Source: Candidatus Poribacteria bacterium
GTDB lineage: Bacteria > Poribacteria > WGA-4E > WGA-3G
Direction of reading: 5' to 3'
DNA: 41,912 bases
Assembly: GCA_022828145.1 (NCBI GenBank)
Contig: JAJEJA010000002.1
Location: 1-41,912 of the forward strand
The notes under the pieces: model-generated
Seen by the model: only the letters and a program-made list of their open reading frames with translations
Told to the model about the DNA's origin: nothing
The model's database searches: none
Translations under genes and position numbers: made by a program
Part shown: positions 25,043-33,302 of the stretch, piece by piece
Layout: each line of letters begins with the position of its first letter
Position numbering within the stretch: position 1 is the first letter of the stretch

Positions 25043-25984
25043 TTAGGTATGTTGTGCGTTACATAGCAGGTTGCCTTCTTGTGTGCATGCAACTTGTTCT
25101 AATTGGAGCGTTGTGTGGTGGATGCCGAATCGGGTCTGTAATTCCGTGTTTATCTGCTTGAGTATCTGGTCATAAGATAGGGAGGTATCTTCCTGAATGA
25201 CAACATGTGCACTTAAGGCACTGTAGTTAGAACATAACGACCAGACGTGCATATCGTGTACATCTTTGACAGAATCTAAATTACATAGATGTTTAGCGAC
25301 TGTTAAAGCGTCAGCATTTCGTGGTGAGTTCTCAAGTAGGATATGAACAGCTTCCTTCGTTACGTTTACTGCACTGATGAGAATTATCGCCCCGATAAGG
25401 AAACTAAGGATTGCATCTATCGGATACCATTTCGTCCAGAGTATGATAGCACCCCCGACAACAACCGCGACAGAAGACAGTGTGTCTCCTATCACATGAA
25501 GTACAGCACTCCGTACGTTAAGGTTACCATGACTTTCGCCATGCAGTTGCCACAAGATAAATAGGTTCGCTACCAAACCGAGACAAGCAACAACGAACAT
25601 ACCTGTCACCCGTATCTCTCCTGGTGAATTGTAACGTTGGTATGCTTCATAGAAAATCCAGCCAGAGATTCCGATGAGGGTGATACCGTTGATAAATGCA
25701 GCAAATACCTCGGCTCGATGATAGCCGAAGGTGCGAGATGAAGTTGCGGGACGCGTTGAAAGGTAAATCGCAAACCAACTTATGAGAAGTGAAAACACAT
25801 CAGACAGCACATGCGCAGCATCACTTAACAATGCAAGACTGCCAGTCCAGATACCGCCGATTAACTCTCCAAGAAAGACGCAAAACGTGACCAATATAGC
25901 AATTATAAATTTGCCTTGAAGGTTTCTCTGATGGCTATGAGGTTGCGTTTCATCGTGATCGTGATGATGGTTATGATTGTGCAA
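25043..25984 (-). CDS. Cation diffusion facilitator, CzcD/ZitB type
   Basis: This inner-membrane metal/proton antiporter exports Zn2+ or similar ions. The 313-residue protein begins with a His-rich cytoplasmic tail (MHNHNHHHDHDE). Six hydrophobic helices follow. The metal site is HxxxD in helix 2 (DAAHVLSDV) and in helix 5 (HVIGDTLSS). The C-terminal ferredoxin-like domain contains VHDMHVWSLCSNYSALSAH. The start is a TTG with AAGGA upstream. The gene follows the FmdB-like zinc-ribbon gene by 46 bp and is probably read with it. The metal cannot be assigned from sequence alone. Confidence 0.93.
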   Translation of the reverse strand: MHNHNHHHDHDETQPHSHQRNLQGKFIIAILVTFCVFLGELIGGIWTGSLALLSDAAHVLSDVFSLLISWFAIYLSTRPATSSRTFGYHRAEVFAAFINGITLIGISGWIFYEAYQRYNSPGEIRVTGMFVVACLGLVANLFILWQLHGESHGNLNVRSAVLHVIGDTLSSVAVVVGGAIILWTKWYPIDAILSFLIGAIILISAVNVTKEAVHILLENSPRNADALTVAKHLCNLDSVKDVHDMHVWSLCSNYSALSAHVVIQEDTSLSYDQILKQINTELQTRFGIHHTTLQLEQVACTQEGNLLCNAQHT

Positions 25985-26030
25985 TAGATTTCCTTAAAAT
26001 GGTGAACAAGATGATCAACAGTCCGCAATT

Positions 26031-26354
26031 TCAGTCAGTTTCTTTAGATGAACTTTTTGCTTGACTGCTTGTATCGGTTTTCTTATCTTGCTTTTCTTTC
26101 TTGTTTTTCTTGTCTTTGCTGCTCTTTTCTGACGAAGTTTTTTCATCTTTCTTTGCGGATTCTTTATATCCTTCACTGCGATAATCGGTGATATAGAAAC
26201 CTGAACCTTTAAAGATGAGACCGGCGCCCGCTCCGATAAGCCGTTTAACTTTGCCGTTACATTCTGGACATTCTTCAAGGAGTGGGTCATTGATGCCTTG
26301 GAACTTTTCAAATTGAACTTCACACTCAAGACACCTATAGTCATACGTAGGCAT
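26031..26354 (-). CDS. FmdB-family zinc ribbon protein
   Basis: The 107-residue protein starts with the family signature MPTYDYRCLECEVQFEKFQ. A second CPEC pair follows (about residues 29-32), forming a C4 zinc ribbon in the first 45 residues, and then the conserved FKGSGFYITDY. The C-terminal 45 residues are a low-complexity Lys/Ser/Asp tail, common in this family. FmdB was named for regulation of formamidase, but most members have no proven role. It has a consensus promoter, and the CDF efflux gene follows on the same strand. Confidence 0.88.
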   Translation of the reverse strand: MPTYDYRCLECEVQFEKFQGINDPLLEECPECNGKVKRLIGAGAGLIFKGSGFYITDYRSEGYKESAKKDEKTSSEKSSKDKKNKKEKQDKKTDTSSQAKSSSKETD

Positions 26355-26404
26355 ATAGCGTATTCCTCCATTTCTTAGTTGATAAAATCAGGATAATCTG
26401 ATAA

Positions 26405-26433
26405 ATTTTAATAGTAAAAAACCGAAATGTCAA
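26405..26433 (-). promoter_or_regulatory. Promoter for the fmdB-like and CDF genes
   Basis: On the minus strand TTGACA (26428-26433), 17 bp, then TAAAAT (26405-26410). Transcription would start near 26398, about 44 bp before the fmdB-like ATG, which has GGAGGA upstream. Confidence 0.7.
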
Positions 26434-26484
26434 GTCAAAAATGAATATTTCTAACGCCACGATGCGTTTACGCTGAGGTATGTG

Positions 26485-27840
26485 ATGCGTTTTCAGATAG
26501 ATAGTGATAGTTTTCCACTTGGTAAAGGCCCGATGGTGATGCTGATACTTTTCATCATTACATCTGTATTCATATTCTCAGCCACCGAGGAGAAAGATGA
26601 GAGTATTGAATTCTGGATTTTCGCTAACACACATTACGAGGAATATCAAGCGCGTGTTCCTATCTTTGAAGCACTTCATCCGGGTGTCAATATTAAACTG
26701 ATTAATTATGGCGGATCAATGCACGACAAATTATTGACCGCCCTGCTCTCTGATTTCGGTGCCCCCGATATCGTTGAAGTAGAGATTACATCAATTGGTC
26801 GTTTCCTGAAGGGTGCTATTAACGAGATCGGTTTTGTGGATCTGAAGCCACGTTTAGAAAGTGAAGGTTGGATGGAGAAACTGGTCGTAAGTCGTTTCAC
26901 ACCGTGGTCTTACGGCGGAAAAATATACGGGTTACCGCACGATTTACATCCTGTCGTCTTGCTTTATAGAGACGACCTTTTCAAAGCCGCTGGTGTTGAT
27001 ATGACCAAAATAGAGACGTGGAATGACTTCATAATTGCGGGGAAGCAAGCAACGCGTGATCTGGATGGAGACGGTGAAAATGATCAATACGCAATTGTTC
27101 TGGATAGACGTACTGAAAGTGATTATTTTAATCTGTTATTGCAGAGAGGCGCAGGTTTTTTTGATGTTGAAGGAAATGTTGTTATTGACAGCGACATTGC
27201 AATTGATACATTAACGTTCTTTACCTCTCTATTCAACGAACATAAAATCGCTACACCTGTTTACGGCACTTGGCATGGTGATCCGAGCAATTTCGCAGCA
27301 ATGCAAGACGGAAGGATACTCTCAATCCTTGCACCAGATTGGTATGTTGGGATTCTTAAGAGTCAAGTGCCACAAATGGCGGGTAAATGGAAGGCAGTTG
27401 CGATGCCAGCCTGGGAGCGTGGTGGAAGAAGAACCACGACGAGAGGCGGTACGATGATCGGTATTACAAAACAGTGTCAAAACCCAGACTTAGCGTGGGA
27501 ATTTCTGAAATTTGCATATTTTGACAAAGCGGGTCTGATAAATCGTTATGAAACAACTCGTATTATACCACCGCTCAAAGCTGCGTGGGATGACCCTATT
27601 TATGGTGAACCTGATGCGTACTTAGGTGGTCAATCCCTTGGAAGGCTGTTTATTGATCTTGCCCCGGATTTACCGCCCCGTTATCAGAACCCGTATTGGT
27701 CGGAAGCTGCGGATCTTTTGAACGATGCAATTTTCAATGCTGTTACAGAAAAACAGACCCCACGACACGCTTTAACGGAAGTTGCCGGTAAAGTGCGTTT
27801 GATTATTTCAAAGGACCAAGAACGTTGGGGTCATAACTAA
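26485..27840 (+). CDS. ABC transporter extracellular solute-binding protein (sugar type, family 1)
   Basis: This is the periplasmic binding component of a carbohydrate ABC importer. The N-terminus has one hydrophobic export segment (about 16-32) without a lipobox cysteine. The mature part shows family-1 features: FWIFANTHYEE, ALHPGVNIKLINYG, the APDIVEVE segment, LPHDLHPVVLLYRDDLF and ETWNDFIIAGKQA. The DGDGENDQYAI stretch may bind Ca2+. Of the tandem GTG-ATG at 26482, I choose the ATG at 26485, which has GAGG at good spacing. The permease gene follows 20 bp later. No ATPase or second permease is encoded nearby. Confidence 0.9.
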   Translation: MRFQIDSDSFPLGKGPMVMLILFIITSVFIFSATEEKDESIEFWIFANTHYEEYQARVPIFEALHPGVNIKLINYGGSMHDKLLTALLSDFGAPDIVEVEITSIGRFLKGAINEIGFVDLKPRLESEGWMEKLVVSRFTPWSYGGKIYGLPHDLHPVVLLYRDDLFKAAGVDMTKIETWNDFIIAGKQATRDLDGDGENDQYAIVLDRRTESDYFNLLLQRGAGFFDVEGNVVIDSDIAIDTLTFFTSLFNEHKIATPVYGTWHGDPSNFAAMQDGRILSILAPDWYVGILKSQVPQMAGKWKAVAMPAWERGGRRTTTRGGTMIGITKQCQNPDLAWEFLKFAYFDKAGLINRYETTRIIPPLKAAWDDPIYGEPDAYLGGQSLGRLFIDLAPDLPPRYQNPYWSEAADLLNDAIFNAVTEKQTPRHALTEVAGKVRLIISKDQERWGHN

Positions 27841-27860
27841 TACCATTACTGGAATTATAG

Positions 27861-28760
27861 ATGCAAACCACATCCATTAAACATCGTATCTGGAACCGAC
27901 AGCAGAAGATTGCACCCTATCTGTTCATAGCACCGTTTTTCCTGCTATTTATTGTCTTTATGGGGTATCCGCTTATCTCATCACTGATCATGAGTTTTTA
28001 TGAGATGCGCGGTTTCCAAAGTAAGATATTCGTCGGTTTAGATAACTTCACAGACCTTTTACGTGATCCGGTCTTTTGGAAATCCCTATGGAACACAACC
28101 TATTTCGCATTGGGAACGCTTGTATTGCAATTACCGATTGCTCTGTTTCTTGCAATTCTTCTCAACTCAAAATATGTGAAGGGAAAGAATTTCCTACGAC
28201 TTGCGTTCTTTGCTCCTGTCCTGGTTGCGGGTGTGTTTGTGGCAATTATCTTCAATCTGATATTTGACCAACGTGCGGGGTTAATTAACAACGAATTTCT
28301 GCTTTTTGGTAAGGAGATCGGTTGGTTAAGTGAAGGGAGATACGTGATGCCAGCGGTGATTCTGACAGGTGTTTGGCAGTGGGCAGGTTTCAATATGATC
28401 TATTTCTTGGCAGGATTACAAGGTATTCGGCAGGAATTATATGAAGCGGCAGCCGTTGATGGCGCGAATTGGTGGCAGTGCTTTATACATATCACGTTAC
28501 CTTCTCTCAAACCTGTTATAGCATTCGTATTTGTTGTATCCATGATTGGTTCGTTCCAGCTTTTTGATCTTCCTTTTATTCTAACGAATGGCGGTGAGCC
28601 TGCTGACGCTGGCACTACAATCGTGATGTATCTGTATAAGAACGGCTTTCAATTCATGCGTCTCGGTTACGCAGCAACGATCGGATGGGTGCTTTTTATT
28701 ATCATTGCGGTTATTTCTATAGCACAACTGCGACTCCTCGGAATTTTCAAAGAGGAATAA
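27861..28760 (+). CDS. ABC transporter permease, MalF/UgpA-like sugar permease
   Basis: The 299-residue inner-membrane protein has six hydrophobic helices and the inner-membrane component loop EAAAVDGANWWQCFIHITLP, the EAA motif that docks on the ATPase. The N-terminus (APYLFIAPFFLLFIVFMGYP) is typical of the first of the two sugar permeases. It normally pairs with a MalG-like permease, but the next gene is hisA, so the partner must lie elsewhere or be lost. It starts 20 bp after the binding-protein gene. Confidence 0.92.
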   Translation: MQTTSIKHRIWNRQQKIAPYLFIAPFFLLFIVFMGYPLISSLIMSFYEMRGFQSKIFVGLDNFTDLLRDPVFWKSLWNTTYFALGTLVLQLPIALFLAILLNSKYVKGKNFLRLAFFAPVLVAGVFVAIIFNLIFDQRAGLINNEFLLFGKEIGWLSEGRYVMPAVILTGVWQWAGFNMIYFLAGLQGIRQELYEAAAVDGANWWQCFIHITLPSLKPVIAFVFVVSMIGSFQLFDLPFILTNGGEPADAGTTIVMYLYKNGFQFMRLGYAATIGWVLFIIIAVISIAQLRLLGIFKEE

Positions 28761-28772
28761 GAAAGGATTTTG

Positions 28773-29480
28773 ATGCAAATACTTCCAGCAATTGATCTAC
28801 GTGATGGCAAGTGTGTAAATCTTGTTCAAGGTATTGCCGAACAGGAAACCGTTTTCTCTGATTCACCTGTTGATATGGCGAAACAGTGGGAAGCAGAAGG
28901 GGCAGAATACCTACATCTTGTTGACCTTGATGGCGCGTTTCAAGGGGTTTCTGCTAACCTTGACATTGTACGTGAAATCGTTGCCAAAGTTTCTATACCT
29001 GTTCAGCTCGGTGGTGGCATTCGCAGTATTGAACAGATTGAGAGCATATTAACGATGGGTGTTGACAGGGTGATTTTAGGAACCGCCGCGCTTAAACAGC
29101 CATCCTTGGTAAAGGCAGCATGTGAGAAGCACGGTAAACGCATCGCAGTCGGTATTGATGCGAAAGACGGTAGGGTTGCTACACACGGATGGTTAGAAGT
29201 ATCACAAAAACCTGCTGTGGAATTCGCTGTTGAAATGGCGGAGGTCCAAACGGTGATTTATACTGATATCAAAAGCGATGGGATGCTAAAGGGTCCCCAT
29301 GTGGAAGCGACTGCTGATATAATCAATGCTGTATCAGCAGATGTTATCGCGTCTGGGGGAGTCACTTCGCTTGACGATGTTGAAGCACTTAAAAGGATAG
29401 GTGCAAGCGGTGCGATCATCGGACGCGCATTATACACGGGTGACCTTGCTTTGCGTGATGCAATTGCTGCTGCACGTTAG
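28773..29480 (+). CDS. hisA: Phosphoribosylformimino-5-aminoimidazole carboxamide ribotide isomerase
   Basis: HisA opens the ribose of ProFAR in step four of histidine synthesis. The (beta/alpha)8 barrel has the family motifs PAIDLRDGKCVNLVQG with catalytic D8, LVDLDGAFQG, QLGGGIRS, ILGTAALKQP, GIDAKDGRVATHGW, YTDIKSDGMLKGPH and ASGGVTSLDDV. The ATG at 28773 is used because GAAAGGA precedes it at good spacing; an in-frame TTG lies one codon upstream. The TGW and IKSDGM features favour HisA over HisF. It sits 12 bp after a sugar permease gene rather than in a his operon. Confidence 0.95.
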   Translation: MQILPAIDLRDGKCVNLVQGIAEQETVFSDSPVDMAKQWEAEGAEYLHLVDLDGAFQGVSANLDIVREIVAKVSIPVQLGGGIRSIEQIESILTMGVDRVILGTAALKQPSLVKAACEKHGKRIAVGIDAKDGRVATHGWLEVSQKPAVEFAVEMAEVQTVIYTDIKSDGMLKGPHVEATADIINAVSADVIASGGVTSLDDVEALKRIGASGAIIGRALYTGDLALRDAIAAAR

Positions 29481-29491
29481 CAAAAGTGCTA

Positions 29492-30652
29492 TTAAATAGA
29501 AGTAACAATTCCGATGCCGATGCATGTCCCCATTTTTTTCACCTCAAAACGTGTCCCAACTTGCATAGCAAGCGGGAGTTCAAGTTCTACGGATACGTGA
29601 GCATTCTCGCCAGGTGAAATAATTGGCACATCGGATGGGAGATGTAGATGTGCGGTAACATCAATTCCCCATAGATGTATCATAGGTTTGTCGTTTTCAA
29701 TGATGGGTATATGTGTTCCACTTTCCTCTTGTGTCAGTAGATAGATGATTGCCTCAAAATCGGTGTGTGCTTTAATGGTCTTAGGGGTACACAGGACTTG
29801 TCCAACAGAGATCCAATCAGGTTCAGATTCAACCACTACGTCGGCATCTTTTGTGCCGAGGCACTTTGTTTTAATGCGGTCTCCTTTTCCGACAATATCC
29901 ACTGCTTGTCCGACTGATAGATGACCTTGAACCACATCACCCCGTACAGTCACGCGTTCTTTCAATTCCTCAACGATTTCATAGATCGGCATAATGAGAT
30001 GAAGATTGCTGGTGTTGATAGGTATAGGCATATACCGATTCAACGCAAATATCAGATCAACAATTGGTTTCCACTGTTCTGATCCTGTTCTATCTCCTTT
30101 ATATTTTAGAGCCCTATTTGCATCGCCTGCGATGATAGGATTGTTGCTTCCATCCCATCCGTATTCGGTAAGTAATTCACGCATCTCTTGTTGACATATA
30201 TCTTGTAGTTCATCATCTTCAGTGATATTATGGGTATTGAGGAATGAAATTATGTTTGGTAGTTGGGTGTGATGTGCGAGTTGGATGTGTTCTATCGATT
30301 CAGGAGTAACACCTTCAAAAGCGTCGACGACCCATATTGCTCCTTGTATACCGAAGGAACGGCTTACAAGCATTTTTACAATATCCAGGTGCGTATCACA
30401 GTCAATTTGTTTATAGAACTTCCCACTGGTTTCATAATCAACTTCGCGATATGTAATACCGACGCCTTCTCTGAGTGGAAAGTGTGAAGGCATCTGCTGT
30501 ATGAATTCGGTTTTACCATTTGAATGAATTGCCCCGATTCTTGCCACAACCTTCTGAATTGCTGCAGTCAAAGTAGTTTTCCCGTGGGTTGCTGCTCCGA
30601 GTGTGCAGATAGATAGTGTGTGATCTGAAGATGTCCGTTTTTCGTGTGTCAA
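29492..30652 (-). CDS. Degenerate EF-Tu paralogue (probable pseudo-GTPase)
   Basis: The 386 residues align along their whole length with elongation factor Tu: G domain (1-200), domain 2 (about 210-290, ERVTVRGDVVQGHLSVGQ) and domain 3 (to the end, RFEVKKMGTCIGIGIV). The P-loop is kept (GAATHGKTT, 19-27). Switch I is shortened but keeps GIT (65-67). G3 is DCDTH instead of DCPGH, so the glycine is lost and the histidine kept. G4 is NTHN instead of NKCD. G5 is GDA instead of SAL. Guanine recognition should therefore be poor. The frame is intact, with a good promoter and AGGAG before a TTG start, so it appears expressed. Its function is unknown. Confidence 0.88.
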   Translation of the reverse strand: MTHEKRTSSDHTLSICTLGAATHGKTTLTAAIQKVVARIGAIHSNGKTEFIQQMPSHFPLREGVGITYREVDYETSGKFYKQIDCDTHLDIVKMLVSRSFGIQGAIWVVDAFEGVTPESIEHIQLAHHTQLPNIISFLNTHNITEDDELQDICQQEMRELLTEYGWDGSNNPIIAGDANRALKYKGDRTGSEQWKPIVDLIFALNRYMPIPINTSNLHLIMPIYEIVEELKERVTVRGDVVQGHLSVGQAVDIVGKGDRIKTKCLGTKDADVVVESEPDWISVGQVLCTPKTIKAHTDFEAIIYLLTQEESGTHIPIIENDKPMIHLWGIDVTAHLHLPSDVPIISPGENAHVSVELELPLAMQVGTRFEVKKMGTCIGIGIVTSI

Positions 30653-30702
30653 CAGTTTCTCCTAATAGTTAGAATGGATACTATCCGATCATAGTGCTTA
30701 CA

Positions 30703-30731
30703 ATTATAGCAAAAGTCTGACGATAGTGCAA
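30703..30731 (-). promoter_or_regulatory. Promoter for the EF-Tu-like gene
   Basis: On the minus strand TTGCAC (30726-30731), 17 bp, then TATAAT (30703-30708), with TG one base before the -10. Transcription would start near 30696, about 44 bp before the TTG start. It is nearly identical in layout to the glnE promoter. Confidence 0.75.
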
Positions 30732-30812
30732 GAATGTGTTTATTACTATACAGTAAAATTTGACTATATCTATCTCATGTGATATATTATACCCATCTGA
30801 AAAACAAGAAAT

Positions 30813-30967
30813 TAGTGTTCTGTCAACTTCTAATTGAAGGTATAAAGTTCTTCTGTAGGTCGGGTAGAGCGAAGCGAAACCCGACACATATTGATTGGGT
30901 CTATCATGTTGGGTTTCGCTTCGCTCTACCCAACCTACGAAATAGCACTTGACAAAGCATTAGGAAC
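30813..30967. repeat. Palindromic element with degenerate outer ends
   Basis: The inner palindrome (30855-30938) has arms GTAGGTCGGGTAGAGC and its near-complement ending GGGTAGAGC reversed, 84 bp in all, of the same core family as 24274 and 39562. The outer left end TAGTGTTCTGTCAAC (from 30813) is repeated exactly in inverted orientation at 35682-35703 over 22 bases. The right flank near 30945-30967 is a poor inverted match sharing TTGACA/TGTCAA. The element fills most of the 322-bp gap between the EF-Tu-like gene and the TrpD-like gene, together with the promoter at 30703. Confidence 0.75.
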
Positions 30968-30973
30968 AGACGC

Positions 30974-32434
30974 ATGTATACCCCAGAATTTCCAGGTCCA
31001 AACGAAGAATTACTTGAAGCACAAGCGAGAGTCTGCACAGGTCCACACCAGACAAGACCTTTAGGTAAGAAACCTAACGACGGACCTCAACCTGATGTGG
31101 TTTTAGATACGATATTGCGGTCCTTAAACGCGGAATTACCTGTAGATGAAACGGTTTCTGAAGCACAGATGGGAGCGTTTTTCGTCGCGATGACAATCCG
31201 GAAAGATTTTCCTGAGTCAACACAGTGGAGTGAAGCGGAAACGGCAGCTTTTCAGAAGTACGAATCCGCTCTGTTATCTCGTCTGCCTGATGAGATTAAA
31301 TTCATCATGTGTCCTGAACTTGGGTATGTCCCTAACAATCCCACAGAATTCCTTGTTGTTTCTGCTCTGGAGAAGATACTCAGAGGAAAACATCTTGGTT
31401 ATGCAGAGACACGGCAGATGTGTGAGTTGATCCTTACTGACGAAGTTAAACCCGCGTTAAAGGCTGCTGCGCTTATCGGACAACGCATGAATAGAGAGAC
31501 ATATCAGGAGGTCCGAGGGTATCTTGATGCGTATTTCAATCCTGAACACATTAGACAGATTGACGTTGATACGCTGACACACTTCGGACAACCCTATGAT
31601 GGTGCGACACGCAATTTCCGTCCAACGTTATTTGTCGCGGCTGTCCGGGCAGCGTTGGGAGAACGTTCACTCTTACATAGTGTTGATCTGATGCCACCAA
31701 AGAATGGTGTTACGGAAGAAGCAATCTTAACTGCATTGGGCGCGAAAACAGATCTTAACCTTGATCAGATTGCATCCCTCATCAGTGATAAGGATGTAGG
31801 ATTTGGTTATATCAGTCAACGTGAGTATTCACCTGGTGCGTACAGTGTTCGTGAGATGCGCGTCCATATAAAGAAACGTCCGCCTTGGGCAGCAACTGAG
31901 AAAGCGCAACAGTTCTTTTCTGCACGAAAGGCTAATTATATGGTGCTGGGTTATTACCATATAGGCTATGAGGGACCGCTGTTGCAATTAGCATGGGATC
32001 GTGGGTTTAATGCTGCGATTGCTGTGAAAGGTGAAGAAGGGACAAGTCATTATGCACTGCGACTCGGTAAACCATCTACAGTGGATAGGATGGCGGTCAA
32101 TTATTCGCAAGGCTTCCATCGTATTGACAATCAACGGAAAGATTTTGCTCTGGATATAGATCCGAGCAAATTTGGATTTGACTATAGGCTTAATCCGCGT
32201 CCAGAGTCTGTAAGTGCTGAGGCTTTCGCAAAGGCAGGAACGGCAGCACTATCTGGCGAGAAAGGACATATCTATGACAGGATTCTCCTCAATTCTGCAA
32301 TGGTGGATTATCTGTTAGGTATCTGTCCTGATCCTGATGATGCCATCAAACGTGTGCAATCCGTTATGGATGATGGTAGTGCTTTGCGACATTTAAATAA
32401 TTATATTACAAGAAGCAATGAAGTTCGCTATTAG
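30974..32434 (+). CDS. TrpD-like (anthranilate phosphoribosyltransferase family) protein
   Basis: The 486-residue protein resembles glycosyltransferase family 3. An N-terminal helical part (about 40-210) is followed by an alpha/beta domain with NFRPTLFVAAVRAALG, VDLMPPKNGVTEEAILTALGA, then GFGYISQREYSPGAYSVREMR and VAVKGEEGTSHYAL-like segments in the TrpD order. The TrpD signature GTGGDGxxTFN is not present (the region reads GQPYDGATRNFRP), so it probably does not make phosphoribosylanthranilate. It may act on another base or amine, or bind nucleic acid like YbiB-type relatives. The isomerase gene follows 46 bp later. Family placement is moderate. Confidence 0.7.
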   Translation: MYTPEFPGPNEELLEAQARVCTGPHQTRPLGKKPNDGPQPDVVLDTILRSLNAELPVDETVSEAQMGAFFVAMTIRKDFPESTQWSEAETAAFQKYESALLSRLPDEIKFIMCPELGYVPNNPTEFLVVSALEKILRGKHLGYAETRQMCELILTDEVKPALKAAALIGQRMNRETYQEVRGYLDAYFNPEHIRQIDVDTLTHFGQPYDGATRNFRPTLFVAAVRAALGERSLLHSVDLMPPKNGVTEEAILTALGAKTDLNLDQIASLISDKDVGFGYISQREYSPGAYSVREMRVHIKKRPPWAATEKAQQFFSARKANYMVLGYYHIGYEGPLLQLAWDRGFNAAIAVKGEEGTSHYALRLGKPSTVDRMAVNYSQGFHRIDNQRKDFALDIDPSKFGFDYRLNPRPESVSAEAFAKAGTAALSGEKGHIYDRILLNSAMVDYLLGICPDPDDAIKRVQSVMDDGSALRHLNNYITRSNEVRY

Positions 32435-32480
32435 TCGTTTTGGATTCTTGTAAAATCATTCTTACACAGTAGATTAACAG

Positions 32481-33302
32481 ATGATTGGAATATCATACCA
32501 TGCAGGTGGCATGAAAGACCTGCCTCTTAAAGAAGTCATCACAATCCTATCCGAAGTTGGCTACGATGCCATTGAGATGATGTGCGGACCTGAAGCACAC
32601 ATCCCTTCAGGTGATGTGACAGATAAACTTCTCAAAAATGTCAAAGAGATGGTAACGGATCACGGACTAAAGGTGTCTGTTATCAATCCATTTACGGGTA
32701 AAGGATTGTATCAATTGGCATTAGAGGATATGCAAAGTGCCATTGATCATTACGCATTACTCCAAGATGTAGCAGTTGCATTAGGTGCACAAGGTGTCAA
32801 CTTTCTTACAGGATACGGTGGTAATAAAGGAGATGCGTTTGCATGGAAATTGCTTGTAAGTGTGCTAAAACCAATCTGTCAACGTGCCGAGACACTTGGG
32901 ATTACAATGAATATCCACAATCATGAAGCAACGACTATTGATACTTCATCAAAAGTCTTACTCTTGATTAAACATGTCGGATCCGATTCGCTACGGGTCC
33001 TTAATGACATCACTAATTTCTATCACCTGGGTGAGGATATTGCTGAGGTGACAGAAAAGTTAGGACACCTAACTACACACTGCCATGTCAAAGGCATAAC
33101 CGGAATGTATCCTTACAGTACATTTCTTATTCCGGGTGAGGATGACGACGAATTGGATTTTATAACCTTTGCCGAGAGCTTAGGTAAGGTCGGATACGAC
33201 AAGTACATTTCTGTTGAAACTTTTCCACACATGCGTCTGGAGAAAGCACAGATTGCCTACGATATGATGTCACGAACTTTAAATGTGTTAGAGCTTCGTT
33301 AG
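32481..33302 (+). CDS. Sugar phosphate isomerase/epimerase family protein (xylose-isomerase-like TIM barrel)
   Basis: The 273 residues form an AP-endonuclease-2-type TIM barrel. Visible elements include GYDAIEMMCGPEAH, GLKVSVINPFTG, IHNHEATTIDT (metal-ligand region), NDITNFYHLGEDI, HCHVKGI and YDKYISVETFPH with the late conserved Glu. These fit hydroxypyruvate isomerase or inosose-type epimerases, and the substrate is not clear. Its stop overlaps by 4 bp the stop of the convergent PhyH gene. No ribosome-binding site is clear upstream, and a TAGATT lies five bases before the ATG. Confidence 0.88.
   Translation: MIGISYHAGGMKDLPLKEVITILSEVGYDAIEMMCGPEAHIPSGDVTDKLLKNVKEMVTDHGLKVSVINPFTGKGLYQLALEDMQSAIDHYALLQDVAVALGAQGVNFLTGYGGNKGDAFAWKLLVSVLKPICQRAETLGITMNIHNHEATTIDTSSKVLLLIKHVGSDSLRVLNDITNFYHLGEDIAEVTEKLGHLTTHCHVKGITGMYPYSTFLIPGEDDDELDFITFAESLGKVGYDKYISVETFPHMRLEKAQIAYDMMSRTLNVLELR

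Noticed and set aside
26015..26371. A Lys/Arg-rich protein in a second frame over the fmdB-like gene
   Set aside because: The other frame has the clear FmdB zinc ribbon, a ribosome-binding site and a promoter. The basic sequence is the shifted Lys/Ser tail.
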